A stretch of DNA of 64,000 bases from Candidatus Endomicrobiellum glyptotermitis (GTDB lineage: Bacteria > Elusimicrobiota > Endomicrobiia > Endomicrobiales > Endomicrobiaceae). The stretch spans positions 248,001 to 312,000 of the forward strand of contig JAIRYQ010000002.1 in NCBI GenBank assembly GCA_031267715.1, given 5' to 3'. The position numbers were made by a program, and so were the translations under genes. Below are positions 47,376 through 57,139 of the stretch, piece by piece; the first letter of the stretch is position 1, and each line of letters opens with the position of its first letter. The notes below the pieces were generated by a model, which saw only the letters and a list, made by a program, of their open reading frames with translations, did not search any database and had not been told where the DNA came from.

Positions 47376-48120
47376 CCATTTCTCCTGTAGCAATTTTCGA
47401 CTCTGTAAACCTAGAAAATCTACACTTAAACTTTAAATCACACATCTTGCATTTTGAAACATTCGGATCAAAATTTTCCGCTACTATGTTTTCCGAAGCA
47501 CTTATTGCAATGTTTATTGCATCACATATTTCGCTTCGAGATTTTACCGTATAAATCTTTTTATTCTCTGACAAAAAATAGACGGACACCTTACCGGGCT
47601 TAAAACCAAAAACATTTTTGCAGGCATAAGCGTAAAAACTTAACTGTAAATCCTCATTCACTCTTTCTGGTTTCCATACCTTTATATGAGTTTTATAATC
47701 TATGATTTCGTACATACCATCAGGGTATCTATCAATTCTGTCAATAATACCTACAAATTTATATTTTCCTATATTGGTATCAAATGCTTTTTCAACATAC
47801 AAAATTTCAGTATTTGATTCCTTAAAAGATCTATAATAATTTTCCAGCATTTGTTTGCCTCGTTGATGATACTCAAAAATCTGTTGAGGATTGTCGAATC
47901 CGTCATTTTTCCATGAATTGTCATAACACTCAAGTAACGCATCATAACCCGACTCTCTAACACTATGGAAGCGTTCGAGAGTTTTATGAATTATACGTCC
48001 AAAGGTAATATTCATATTTACAGGAATATAAATATTATCCAAATACAAAAGCTTATATTTATAGGGGCAAAACAAATACGAGCTAATTCTTGAATAACTT
48101 ATTTTAAAATCCTGGTTCAT
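47332..48120 (-). CDS. PD-(D/E)XK nuclease, RecB/Cas4-like with iron-sulfur cysteines
   Basis: A 262-residue single-domain nuclease of the RecB/AddB C-terminal type. It starts ISYSRISSYLFCPYKYKLLY, then TFGRIIHKTLERFH with the first catalytic histidine. The core is VGIIDRIDRYPDGMYEIIDY followed by KTH, giving the D...DYK catalytic set near residues 115-130. A C-terminal cluster CKMCDLKFKC with the N-terminal FCPYKY cysteine resembles the four-cysteine iron-sulfur clasp of AddB/Cas4 proteins. No helicase or CRISPR gene is adjacent, so it is not placed in a known complex; DNA repair is likely. It is wedged between rsmD and argB and overlaps argB by 44 bases. Confidence 0.82.
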   Translation of the reverse strand: MNQDFKISYSRISSYLFCPYKYKLLYLDNIYIPVNMNITFGRIIHKTLERFHSVRESGYDALLECYDNSWKNDGFDNPQQIFEYHQRGKQMLENYYRSFKESNTEILYVEKAFDTNIGKYKFVGIIDRIDRYPDGMYEIIDYKTHIKVWKPERVNEDLQLSFYAYACKNVFGFKPGKVSVYFLSENKKIYTVKSRSEICDAINIAISASENIVAENFDPNVSKCKMCDLKFKCRFSRFTESKIATGEMDEAFNSSQVRRKLI

Positions 48121-48136
48121 TTTTTTTTATATTCTT

Positions 48137-48712
48137 TTACATTACACGCTCGTAGAAAGAAACAAGAGTGTCCCCATATTTTTCTGACCTAAAACATCCA
48201 AGACCAGGAACATTATCCACAGATTCTTTTATATGTCTTTGCGTTATAACTATGGAATCTTTCTTTAAAATATCATACTTCACAGAATCTTTTAATACAT
48301 TATGCGTGAGAGTAAGCATTCTTTTATTTTTATCCTTATAAGGAGGACCTATGAAAATTATATCATATTTTCTATTCTGCAAAATAGCAAAATTTTTTGT
48401 TATATCACATTTAATTATTTTTGCTCTATCACAAAAACCCAACACATCCAAGTTATGTTTAATAAGTGATAAAAAAATGTCGTTTAACTCTATAAATATA
48501 GCTTTTTCCGCACCGCGCGAAAGAGCCTCAATCCCAACAGAGCCTACACCTGCAAATAAATCAACAAAAGTAGAACAAGGGACCTTAAATTTTATTATGT
48601 CAAAAACAGATTTTTTCATTCTGCCAAACATAGGGCGCATAGACAAATCACTAATAGGTAAAGTTTTTAATATTCTCCCACGTGCTATACCAGAAATAAC
48701 TTTCAAAACCAC
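48137..48712 (-). CDS. rsmD: RsmD-like 16S rRNA (guanine-N2)-methyltransferase with altered motif IV
   Basis: The 191-residue protein has the RsmD layout: ISGIARGRILKTLP at the start, RPMFGRMKKSVFDII, then the SAM-binding VDLFAGVGSVGIEALSRGA and FIELNDIF. The catalytic motif IV, normally DPPY or NPPY in this N6/N2-methyltransferase group, here reads GPPY (FIGPPYKD). One base change from GAT to GGT would explain it. The rest of the frame is open to a normal length. Either the enzyme has lost activity or tolerates the change. The likely start is GTG (48710-48712). Confidence 0.88.
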   Translation of the reverse strand: MVLKVISGIARGRILKTLPISDLSMRPMFGRMKKSVFDIIKFKVPCSTFVDLFAGVGSVGIEALSRGAEKAIFIELNDIFLSLIKHNLDVLGFCDRAKIIKCDITKNFAILQNRKYDIIFIGPPYKDKNKRMLTLTHNVLKDSVKYDILKKDSIVITQRHIKESVDNVPGLGCFRSEKYGDTLVSFYERVM

Positions 48713-48901
48713 TTAATCATTCTCCAAAAACTTGAACTAAAATTTTCCATTATTAACTCTAAGAATACAGCTCCTCTAAATAGCTCCACAAAATTTTTCA
48801 ACAACTAATCGTAAAAGAGACCACCCCCCCTGATTAGATCTAGCAACTTATAAAAACTCGATTTTTAACTTTTCAATTGTATAATCAAATTCCTGTTAAC
48901 G

Positions 48902-48974
48902 TGGAGCTAAGGGGGGTCGAACCCCTGACCTCTTGCATGCCATGCAAGTGCTCTCCCAGCTGAGCTATAGCCCC
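48902..48974 (-). tRNA. tRNA-Ala (anticodon GGC)
   Basis: The 73-base cloverleaf has acceptor GGGGCTA with TAGCTCC and discriminator A. D-arm is GCTCAGCTGGGAGAGC; anticodon stem CTTGC/GCAAG with loop ATGGCAT gives anticodon GGC. The T-arm has GGGGTTCGACCCC. A run of C (48971-48980) overlaps the 5' acceptor end, so the mature 5' end follows several extra G in the precursor. Confidence 0.95.
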
Positions 48975-51900
48975 CCCCCCTCTTCTTCATTTTTATATTT
49001 ACATATATTCCACAAAAATCAAGGATTTTCAATACAACATTCTAATTCATTAATTGTCATTTATAATACACATACGTTGTATGACGTGCACTAAACCAAA
49101 ATTATTGCAAATACAATACACGGTTTTATTTAAGAACATTGTCACAGCTGAAAAATCCCTATTTTTTAATATTAAATGCTATATCTACTGCTATATCTAC
49201 CAGAGTATGATTATAATGAAAGGTATACTTATTGTCAATTTTTAAAGTTTTGAAAATTACATCACATTCAATTATTGTATGTATAAATATCCTTTTATTT
49301 TTATGTAGGATTTTAAATTCTTTTATTAATTATCTATCAATTTCGAAATTAAGTTCATTCCGCTATTTATTCAAACAAATCCAATATTTACTATTTACTA
49401 CTTCTCAAATCAAATTAATACATCAGGCATCGGATTTAGTTGACATATTCCTGAAGTTTATTTATTTGGAGAATAAAGGAATTTATACAAAAAAAACAAG
49501 CAATAGTACCAGAGTACTGATATGAACAAAATACAGATAGGCTATCATTTTAAAAGGATAAAAGAAAAACTTGCAGATAGAGAGTACAGAATAGGTTGAA
49601 TCAGGTTTTAGATGTTGGTTCTCAATGAGAGTATGTAGCAGTGTCATTGAAAAATAAATATGATAATAGTTCAGTTAGATATGTGCCAAAAGGTGTAATT
49701 TTATGCGACAGTAAAATTTTCAAACCTTCCATAGAAGTTCTGAAGACCTTAGAAAATTTAGACGTCAAAGAAATAGCTAAAGAAATAGCTATAGATATCA
49801 CGGAAAACATATGCGACTTTTATATAAAAACTGTTAAAGCACGCAAAAGAAATTAAAGGGATTATGTGACTGCCAAAAACTATACTATACATTTGGAGAG
49901 TATCCCTACAAGAAAGGAAGTTACTAACAGAATAAAAGTCCAGAACAAAAATAAAGAGTTGTTCATAACTTGTGACTCGTGACATTATATCGGAAGAAAT
50001 TAAACTAATTTTATCTAATCAAAGCCAAAATTATATGCCAAGATTTTAATTAATGATTGTATCAAATAAATTCAAAAGCAATATTTTATGAAATTAAAAA
50101 CTCATTCTTGGATCAGAAGCTTGCTCTTATTTTAAAAGACAAGAAAAAAAACTTCTTCGCTCTCATAAGCTCAATAAACACAGAAAAATGTATGGAGCAC
50201 CTCAACAACTCCAAATATTTAACCTCAATCATTAGTAATAATATTGCGAGGGATAGAGAGGGTACAATAGAAAAAAATCGGCTCTTTAAAGTATTAAGCA
50301 TCTAAAAATAGAAGTTTGGAGATTTTTAAATTAAGTTTAAAAAAGAGGGTATAGTTTATAAGAAAGCAAATATCAGCATATAATTAACATACGCCAACAG
50401 GGAATTAGTAAAAATACAACCTATAAAAATTTATTCTGGAACCGAGAATTAATATACAGCTAACAAAAACACTTAAGGCCGTTTCAAAAATACAATTTGC
50501 TGAAAAAGAGAAAGAACAACACACAGCACTAAGTGGGTTTTATGTAAATTTAATGTAGACACAAACTACCTTATAAAAAAATAAATTAGATTCGTATCCA
50601 AGTGGTAGAACATTTACATAGGGTGGCAAATATTTTTATGGCAAAAAGGCAATATAAGAAAAAGTTATTTAAACAACTCCTTTAGGCATTTGTAAAATAT
50701 TGGCCAAGTATATTATTATATTGAAAGAACAGAGAGAAATAGATATGGAGAATTATTGACATAATAAATGAAGATGGATGCCATATTTATGTGCCAAAAA
50801 TAATAATCTTTACACACTAAAAGATAATGAAGAAAAACTCCATACAAACTCTTTAGATGTTAACTATATTATTTTGCATGGAAACTGGATGGAAGTAATA
50901 TTACATATACAGACTCAGCAATCTGAAAATATATTGAAAAAGAAATTCCTATAGAGAGAGTTTTTTGTGATAGGAATTATAATCATATAGGCGCTGACTT
51001 TTCCCGCGGTTATAGCATTGCAGAATATGGGAAACACCTAAAATATACAATTATCAGTTACTCAACCTAGACTAAATCTGAGAACAAATAGTAACAGAAA
51101 AATTTACAAATCAAGCTGCTTTCCCGAATTTTTCTCAAAAAAAAGCAAACTACAAATATTTATAGATTTTAGAGTTTGCAAAATAAGCATAAATAAGTGA
51201 TCACGCGTTTGTGGAAGATGTAAGTGCAAGAATATATTTTGAAGAACTTTTTGACAACTTTCAAAGAAACAACAAAAATGAAGATATAACAAATTCTCAA
51301 GAGCGATTATCTCAAATGACCCTAGGTCTTTTGTGTAACTCGGAGGCGCATTTTATAACATAATAAATCCATTTTTTGTCCAATTGTGATGGTCAACATT
51401 AGCTACTACAACATACGGTAGACTGAAGAATTGATGACTTCGCAAAAAAAAACTAACACCTGTACTAAAAAATTCATCACAGTTTTCAATAACAGAAAAA
51501 ACTATTGTTTAAAAACTCAGAATACTCTTTCATATGCGGATCGCAAGGATACATACAATCATACTTAACTTACATATCCAAAGAAACATAAACAAACCAC
51601 TTTTTCACAACGTTTCTACGATACAAAAACATACCCCAGAAAATTGCAAACAGTATCAGAGACCATATAAATACTGAATCTGTAGCATTAAAAAAGACAC
51701 TCTATTAACTCAACATTATACAAGAGAAAGAAACACAACTTGATTGTGAACCACGACACAAAAAAGAATATTTCTAACCAACAACGTACACGCAAGCGTA
51801 CTACTTTCTCACAGATGGAACAAATGCTTTCTATGCTATGACATACAAAAAAAACATTACTGAAAATTAAAAGTTGATACAAGTCGATCTTGACTTTCTA

Positions 51901-52170
51901 ATAACTTAATTTAAACAATGAACCAAGATAATCACAGTATCTTAAAAAACAGTCCATACCAAAACCATACTATAAACTTTGTAGAAATATTTTTTAAAAA
52001 GTAAAATTTTTCAATTTTCAATCAAAAAACTGAAGGATATCTTCCATCTACTATCGCTTTGAAATAAGATGTCAATATTAATTAATAAATTTTATTTCAA
52101 AAAGGCAATTCTCATGCAAATTACCCTTTCTTTGTCCTATATACCATTTTTATATAAAAACCTAGACCTA
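48975..52170. pseudogene. 3.2-kb highly degraded region, probably accessory or phage-derived
   Basis: No intact gene of normal size is present. On the plus strand, scattered pieces read MNKIQIGYHFKRIKEKLADR (49522-), then SVRYVPKGVILCDSKIFKPS followed by LDVKEIAKEIAIDITENICD (49641-49856, the longest open piece), IKNSFLDQKLALILKDKKKN (about 50090), RVANIFMAKRQYKKKLFKQL (about 50620) and EIPIERVFCDRNYNHIGADF (about 50950). Frames change often and stops are frequent. All pieces lie on the plus strand, against the local gene direction, which suggests one inserted block that then decayed. Resemblance to a phage portal or other phage structural protein around 50.6-51.0 kb is only a guess. Confidence 0.45.
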
Positions 52171-53859
52171 TCACCTATTTATCTTATTTGAGTGTTCATA
52201 TTGAAGTGTTTTAGTTGTTATATTCGTAACCTCTGAAGGACCAAAGTACTGTACAGGACCCGGAGAAATGTAACTTTCACTAATAGCCCACTTCTCTCTA
52301 TTCTTTACAAATTTTTTAAATGGCTTACCATTTAAATCAACTAAAGCTTTTTGTATAACAGGTTTATTTCTACCATGCCTCCTTTCAATATTCATCATCA
52401 TCGTAAGGGGAATTCCACCACATTCCCAATACTTTGGAAGATTTACAAGATTTTTTACCGACGACAAATAACCCGTAAGCCCATTAAGTACAAGTACAGC
52501 CGCATTATACCCTAAAGCATAAGTGTAATTAGCATCAAAATTTGACGGCATCCCACAACGCCCTTCATATCCAAAAAAATGTGTGATTGCCGAGAATTTG
52601 CCTTTATACTTATTCATTTCTTTGAGTTCTACAAGCCTGCTCTGCACCATCTCAACTAAAAGTTTTTCCGTTTCAATTAACGACACCTGAACATTTCCAT
52701 GAGGATCCCTATCCAACATAAGTTGTGAAACAATTCCAACAGGAAGAGATTCCATTAAATCAGAATGTTTCCTAGAAAGCTTACCATAAACAAACATTTT
52801 TTTTTCTTCAATTGAATGAAATTCTGCAATAATTTTTATGTTTTTAACTAAAATGTCATCGAGACTAGATATTAAATCTCTCATGTTATATATGAATTCT
52901 ATGAGTCCCTCTGGCACTAAAATGACCCCAAAATTCTTACCATCCTCTGCCCGCTTAATTACAACATTAACAATATTTTCAACTACTTCAGCAAGCGTCA
53001 TTTTATTTGCTAAAATTTCTTCACCGATTAAGACGATATTGGGCTGAGTCTTAAAACCAACTTCTAACGCAATATGGGAAGCACTTCTACCCATCAGACG
53101 CACAAAGTGCCAGTATTTTTGCGATGAATTAACATCTCTGCAAATATTTCCAACAAGATCTGAATAAATTTTTGTAGCTGTATCAAAACCAAACGAAGTT
53201 TCAATATGTTTATTCTTTAAATCTCCATCAATAGTTTTAGGAACTCCCACAATACACTTGCTTAAACTTTCTTTCCTCATATACTCAGCTATCATAGCAG
53301 CATTTGTATTTGAATCATCACCTCCAACAACTACTAACGCATCCACTTTAGAAGCCAAAAGATTATTTTTTGTTAAACAAAACTGTTCAGGCGTCTCAAT
53401 TTTTGTTCTTCCAGATTGTATAAAATCAAAACCACCAGTATTCCTATAACTGCATAACATTTTTTCAGAAATAACTTTATATTTATTTTTCAAAATCCCA
53501 GAAGGCCCACCTAAATATCCTATTAAAATATTTTCCTCATTTGCTTTTTTCAATCCATCAAAAAGTCCAGCTATAACATTATGCCCCCCTGGTGCTTGTC
53601 CTCCAGAAAGAACCACAGCAACTTTTACAGCTTTTCTCGCAACAATTTCATTTATACCTCTCTTAAATGTAATTTCAGGCAGACCATACGTATTTTTAAA
53701 AATTTCTTTTAAATTATCTTGATCTTTGATAGACTTTGTAACTTTCCCCTTAACAGGTTTTATAAAAGAAGCCCCTTTTTTTAGTATATCCGGAAGAACA
53801 GGCTTAAATTTTATCCTTTCTATTTGAAGCCTTGAAATACAAGTTAATCCCTTAGCCAT
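52171..53859 (-). CDS. pfp: Diphosphate--fructose-6-phosphate 1-phosphotransferase
   Basis: Reversible PPi-dependent phosphofructokinase of glycolysis/gluconeogenesis. The 562-residue protein is of the long form related to plant PFP subunits. It has VVLSGGQAPGGHNVIAGL (about residue 83), GGDDSNTNA at 179-187, whose second aspartate is linked to pyrophosphate rather than ATP use, and the catalytic PKTIDGDLKN at 207-216. A strong GAGG lies before the ATG. Using PPi saves ATP and is common in fermentative anaerobes, which fits a gut symbiont. The gene stands alone with decayed DNA on one side and a 690-base gap on the other. Confidence 0.95.
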   Translation of the reverse strand: MAKGLTCISRLQIERIKFKPVLPDILKKGASFIKPVKGKVTKSIKDQDNLKEIFKNTYGLPEITFKRGINEIVARKAVKVAVVLSGGQAPGGHNVIAGLFDGLKKANEENILIGYLGGPSGILKNKYKVISEKMLCSYRNTGGFDFIQSGRTKIETPEQFCLTKNNLLASKVDALVVVGGDDSNTNAAMIAEYMRKESLSKCIVGVPKTIDGDLKNKHIETSFGFDTATKIYSDLVGNICRDVNSSQKYWHFVRLMGRSASHIALEVGFKTQPNIVLIGEEILANKMTLAEVVENIVNVVIKRAEDGKNFGVILVPEGLIEFIYNMRDLISSLDDILVKNIKIIAEFHSIEEKKMFVYGKLSRKHSDLMESLPVGIVSQLMLDRDPHGNVQVSLIETEKLLVEMVQSRLVELKEMNKYKGKFSAITHFFGYEGRCGMPSNFDANYTYALGYNAAVLVLNGLTGYLSSVKNLVNLPKYWECGGIPLTMMMNIERRHGRNKPVIQKALVDLNGKPFKKFVKNREKWAISESYISPGPVQYFGPSEVTNITTKTLQYEHSNKINR

Positions 53860-54552
53860 TCTAAATTTTCCTCTTTAATCTTTACCTTAGTCCACAGCCA
53901 ACAACTTTTGACACGGATATCCTCCCCTCACGAATAAACTGCATAATCTCAAAAAAAGCCGCGCCATCTTAAACAACCCGTCTTTTGCAGCAAACTCTAA
54001 AATCCCTCACAATAATAACTTACCTTCCAAAAACTGCAACTGAAAGAACACATTTTAACTCCCATACTACGACAAAGTATCTATAACTTTAACCCATTTT
54101 CCATTTTCAGACATTTATTTTGTCTTCTTCCAAGTTGCAGCAGCGAAACTCCAATTGTTTTTCTAACATTAAGATCGCTATTCTAAGTTATTTTTTTAGA
54201 GAACTCAAAATTTTTTTACTTTTTTTAGTAGCCAAGAGGCCCAAAAACCATATTTTATCCTTCTCCCCCCCCTTTTTTTTTATTCTAACAAAAAACAAAC
54301 TAAAACCAACGAATTTTGCAGCTCTGAAAAGAGAATAGTTTTGTCTATATTTTTTTATATTCTTTACAAAGTTCTCTTCTTTTGATATCCGTTTTATTAC
54401 ATCAACTAAATTTTAAGACACTAAAAGCAGTGCTAAAATGGATCTAACAACAGAATATATTTTTTACATTCAACTCTCCCTCCTGACTTGTAACGTTAAG
54501 AACGGGAAAGTAAAAAAAAGCAAGTTACTAAGTTGATTCATATGAAAGAAGG
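53860..54552. other. 690-base gap between pfp and the heptosyltransferase genes
   Basis: No gene is recognised. A minus-strand frame near 54180-54260 reads KDKIWFLGLLATKKSKKILS and continues with shifts to LMLEKQLEFRCCNLEEDKIN, perhaps a decayed gene. An eight-base C run (54265-54272) lies beside a nine-base T run. Confidence 0.35.
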
Positions 54553-55485
54553 TCATTTTATCCATTTCTTTATCTCTATAAAAACATCATTCGGCTTAAC
54601 GCAACAATCAACGTCTTCATGGCTATTCTTGTTCCAAAACAGGGAAAACTTCCCTATATAAGGAAACGTTTTATTAGCATCAGAAGCTCTAAATATAAAA
54701 ACAGAAGGAACTTGCAAAACTGCTGACAAATGCATAGGACCGGTGTCTGCACCAACATTGACTTTGCTTTTTAGTAAAACAGCTGCAAGCTCCTCTATGC
54801 TCGTTTTACCACATAAATCTACGACATTATCAGAATTTATTTTTCCAAAATCTTTAATTGCACCTAAAACTAAAATTTGCATATCAAAATATTTATTTTT
54901 TATCAAATTGATAAGTTTATGATAGTTGTATATACTCCAATCTTTACCTTTTCCTCTCGCAAAAGGTATCAAAGAAATAAACTCTCTAGAAATTTTACTA
55001 TCTCGTAAAATTTTATCAACATTAGCATTAACTTTTATGTTAATTTCTGGGCGATAATTTTTACCAGTTAAAAAGCGAATAGGTTCAAGATTACGAAGCA
55101 TGGCATTTAAATTAGCGCTTTGAGGATATACCTCTTTTATTAAAAGATTACTAAACTCCCTCATTCCAGGCACTCCGATCTTCACTTTTGCTTTTACAAA
55201 CTTTGCAAGTAATGCGCTTCTTAAAAGCCCTTGTAAATCTATAATTAAATCATATTCTTCTTCACTAAGTTTTTTCAGCGTTTCAAAAAAACCTACTAAC
55301 CCCCTTTCCCTATCCCAGGGTATAATTTTATCAATATCAGGGCAAATCCTCACGACAGAAGTCCACATCTTAAAAACAACCCAACTTATATCACAATTGT
55401 GATATATTTTTTTTAAAGTGGCTGCGCAAGGCAAAGCATGAATGATATCTCCAAAAGAACTCGGCTTAATTATTAAAACTTTCAT
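54553..55485 (-). CDS. GT9 heptosyltransferase (WaaC-like)
   Basis: Adds a heptose to the LPS inner core from an ADP-heptose donor. The 310-residue GT-B protein starts KVLIIKPSSFGDIIHALP, with the catalytic aspartate in GDIIHALP as in WaaC. The second half has LIPFARGKGKDWSIYNY and the donor-binding VGADTGPMHLSAVLQVPSVF typical of GT9. It overlaps the next GT9 gene by 20 bases. The start motif favours heptosyltransferase I, but acceptor and sugar are not provable. Confidence 0.85.
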   Translation of the reverse strand: MKVLIIKPSSFGDIIHALPCAATLKKIYHNCDISWVVFKMWTSVVRICPDIDKIIPWDRERGLVGFFETLKKLSEEEYDLIIDLQGLLRSALLAKFVKAKVKIGVPGMREFSNLLIKEVYPQSANLNAMLRNLEPIRFLTGKNYRPEINIKVNANVDKILRDSKISREFISLIPFARGKGKDWSIYNYHKLINLIKNKYFDMQILVLGAIKDFGKINSDNVVDLCGKTSIEELAAVLLKSKVNVGADTGPMHLSAVLQVPSVFIFRASDANKTFPYIGKFSLFWNKNSHEDVDCCVKPNDVFIEIKKWIK

Positions 55486-56572
55486 ATTTTTTTTTCACCG
55501 CACTGAAAATTTCCCAAACAGATATATCACGCATACATATAGCATCTTTGCAATGCCTGTTTCTACAAGGTTGACAGGCAACAACGTGCCGTATGATTTC
55601 TGTGTTCCCTCTATATGGACCTGTACATCTTGCATTTGTAGGTCCTAAAATCGCGACAGTTTGAGTATTTAAAGCTGTTGCAATATGTACGGGGCCAGCC
55701 TCGTTTCCCACAAAAACCTTACATATCATTAAGAAAGCACATAATTCTTTCAAAGTAAATTTCCCAGCCATATTAGTTATCTTTACAGAGGAATCTGTAA
55801 TTATTTTTTCGTTTAACCCCTTCTCACTTGTTCCACCCTCTCTACCTCCAACGAGAACAATATCAGCATTCAATTCTAATTTTAATTCCCTAGCAAGAGC
55901 TGCAAACTTATAACTTCCCCACCTTCTTGAAGTCCAACCAGCACCGGGATGAATACCTATTATTTTTTCAAAATTTATATTTTCCATTAATAACTTATCT
56001 GTAACACTTTTAACGTCGTCATCGCGGATTAAAATAGGATAGTTTATTACTTCATCACAACAACCTAGATATTTTGCGACCTCAAGATGACGCTCAATAC
56101 AATGATAATTATTAGGAGATTTTATTTCTTTTGAAAACAGCCATGAAAACTCTCTCATGCTGTTCGTAGATGAAGAAGCTATTTTAAATTTCGCATTAGC
56201 AAATACGACGAATAATGCGGATTTGGCAAGCCCGTGTAAATCTATACTTAAATCAAACTTTTGATTCCTTAATTGTTTTCTTAAACTTCTGTAGTAACCA
56301 AAAGAAATCCGTTTTCTATCCCAGACGAAAATATTTTCTAGTAAAGGATTATTATCTAGGATTTCAGCACACCTTTCATCAACAATCCAGCTTAATCTTG
56401 CATTAGGGTATCTTTTTTTTATTGCTGAAAGAACTGGCAAAGAAAATACAATATCACCTATTCTACTAGGCTGTATGATTAAAATTTTAGGCTGTGGATG
56501 GTACTTTAAGTATTCTAATATATCTTCTTTTGCCCAACAATATTTATCAGTAAATTTAAATAATTTGTTCAC
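55466..56572 (-). CDS. GT9 heptosyltransferase family protein with C-terminal cysteine cluster
   Basis: A 368-residue GT9 enzyme paralogous to the preceding protein. After a 28-residue N-terminal extension it has KILIIQPSRIGDIVFSLP with the catalytic aspartate, GIHPGAGWTSRRWGSYKFAAL and the donor site GNEAGPVHIATALNTQTVAI. A cysteine-rich segment CQPCRNRHCKDAICM lies near residue 340, as in many WaaF/WaaQ-like members of LPS core clusters; its role is unknown. The start is probably GTG at 56570-56572. It lies upstream of the WaaC-like gene and would act on the Kdo-lipid A made by waaA. The sugar specificity is inferred. Confidence 0.83.
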   Translation of the reverse strand: MNKLFKFTDKYCWAKEDILEYLKYHPQPKILIIQPSRIGDIVFSLPVLSAIKKRYPNARLSWIVDERCAEILDNNPLLENIFVWDRKRISFGYYRSLRKQLRNQKFDLSIDLHGLAKSALFVVFANAKFKIASSSTNSMREFSWLFSKEIKSPNNYHCIERHLEVAKYLGCCDEVINYPILIRDDDVKSVTDKLLMENINFEKIIGIHPGAGWTSRRWGSYKFAALARELKLELNADIVLVGGREGGTSEKGLNEKIITDSSVKITNMAGKFTLKELCAFLMICKVFVGNEAGPVHIATALNTQTVAILGPTNARCTGPYRGNTEIIRHVVACQPCRNRHCKDAICMRDISVWEIFSAVKKKYESFNN

Positions 56573-57139
56573 TTCTCCTTCTATAATTACAGTTTTTTTA
56601 TCAATATCATCTTCTTTATAAACATAAATTTACACCATTTTTAAAAAAGGCAACGGAACTATTAATTCACCACAATACATAAAAAGCACAATCTTATTTT
56701 TGTCGAACAGCTAACTGAAACTAATAGGAACACCAGTCTTTTGAGTTGAAGAGCACGCAACCTCATGTTTTAGTTTATGCTCTAACGTACTCCCCCCCCC
56801 CCATGAGACAACCACACGTTTCAAAAGCAAAACCGTCAACACACCCCCCTCGTTATGCAAAGAACCTATAGCAATTAAACAATCGAATTTATGTAAAATT
56901 CGAGACACAACAAAAACTCTCCATATTTAAATTTACCATAACGACCACATTGCCTTTCTGGCCTAGCCAGGTTAACCAAATAATTATGGGCAACTCTCAT
57001 CCTCCTCCCTCCTCTTCCTCTCTCATACCAGCAAAAATAAATTGAAAGTTTAGGATGGAAAGTATCGTTTATATGTGTCTTCTTTAAGATCTTTAAGATC
57101 TTACATATAAATACAATAATCTTTATAAAAAGATTTGCG
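56573..57139 (-). pseudogene. Decayed gene between waaA and the heptosyltransferases, possibly a glycosyltransferase
   Basis: Two overlapping minus-strand pieces. One (about 56875-57000) contains RMRVAHNYLVNLARPERQCG, which resembles the first strand of group 1 glycosyltransferases (MRVALVHDYL...GGAER). The other (56711-56908) reads CLIAIGSLHNEGGVLTVLLL then VVVSWGGGS and TLEHKLKHEVACSSTQKTG. The second piece runs through an 11-base C tract (56792-56802), so its frame depends on the tract length. Position in an LPS gene group supports a lost sugar transferase. The match is short, so identity is tentative. A near-tandem 9-base repeat (TTTAAGATC-like) lies at 57083-57101. Confidence 0.35.

Noticed and set aside
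47332-48120. Cas4 as evidence for a CRISPR locus
   Set aside because: The protein is Cas4/RecB-like, but I see no repeat-spacer array or other cas gene anywhere in the window.
49232-49525. 97-codon plus-strand frame
   Set aside because: Hydrophobic, isoleucine-rich and without a ribosome-binding site; it lies in the degraded region and looks like AT-rich noise.
57083-57101. Tandem/palindromic TTTAAGATC repeat as a CRISPR or att site
   Set aside because: There are only two adjacent copies with no spacers and no cas or integrase gene nearby; it is a simple short repeat.
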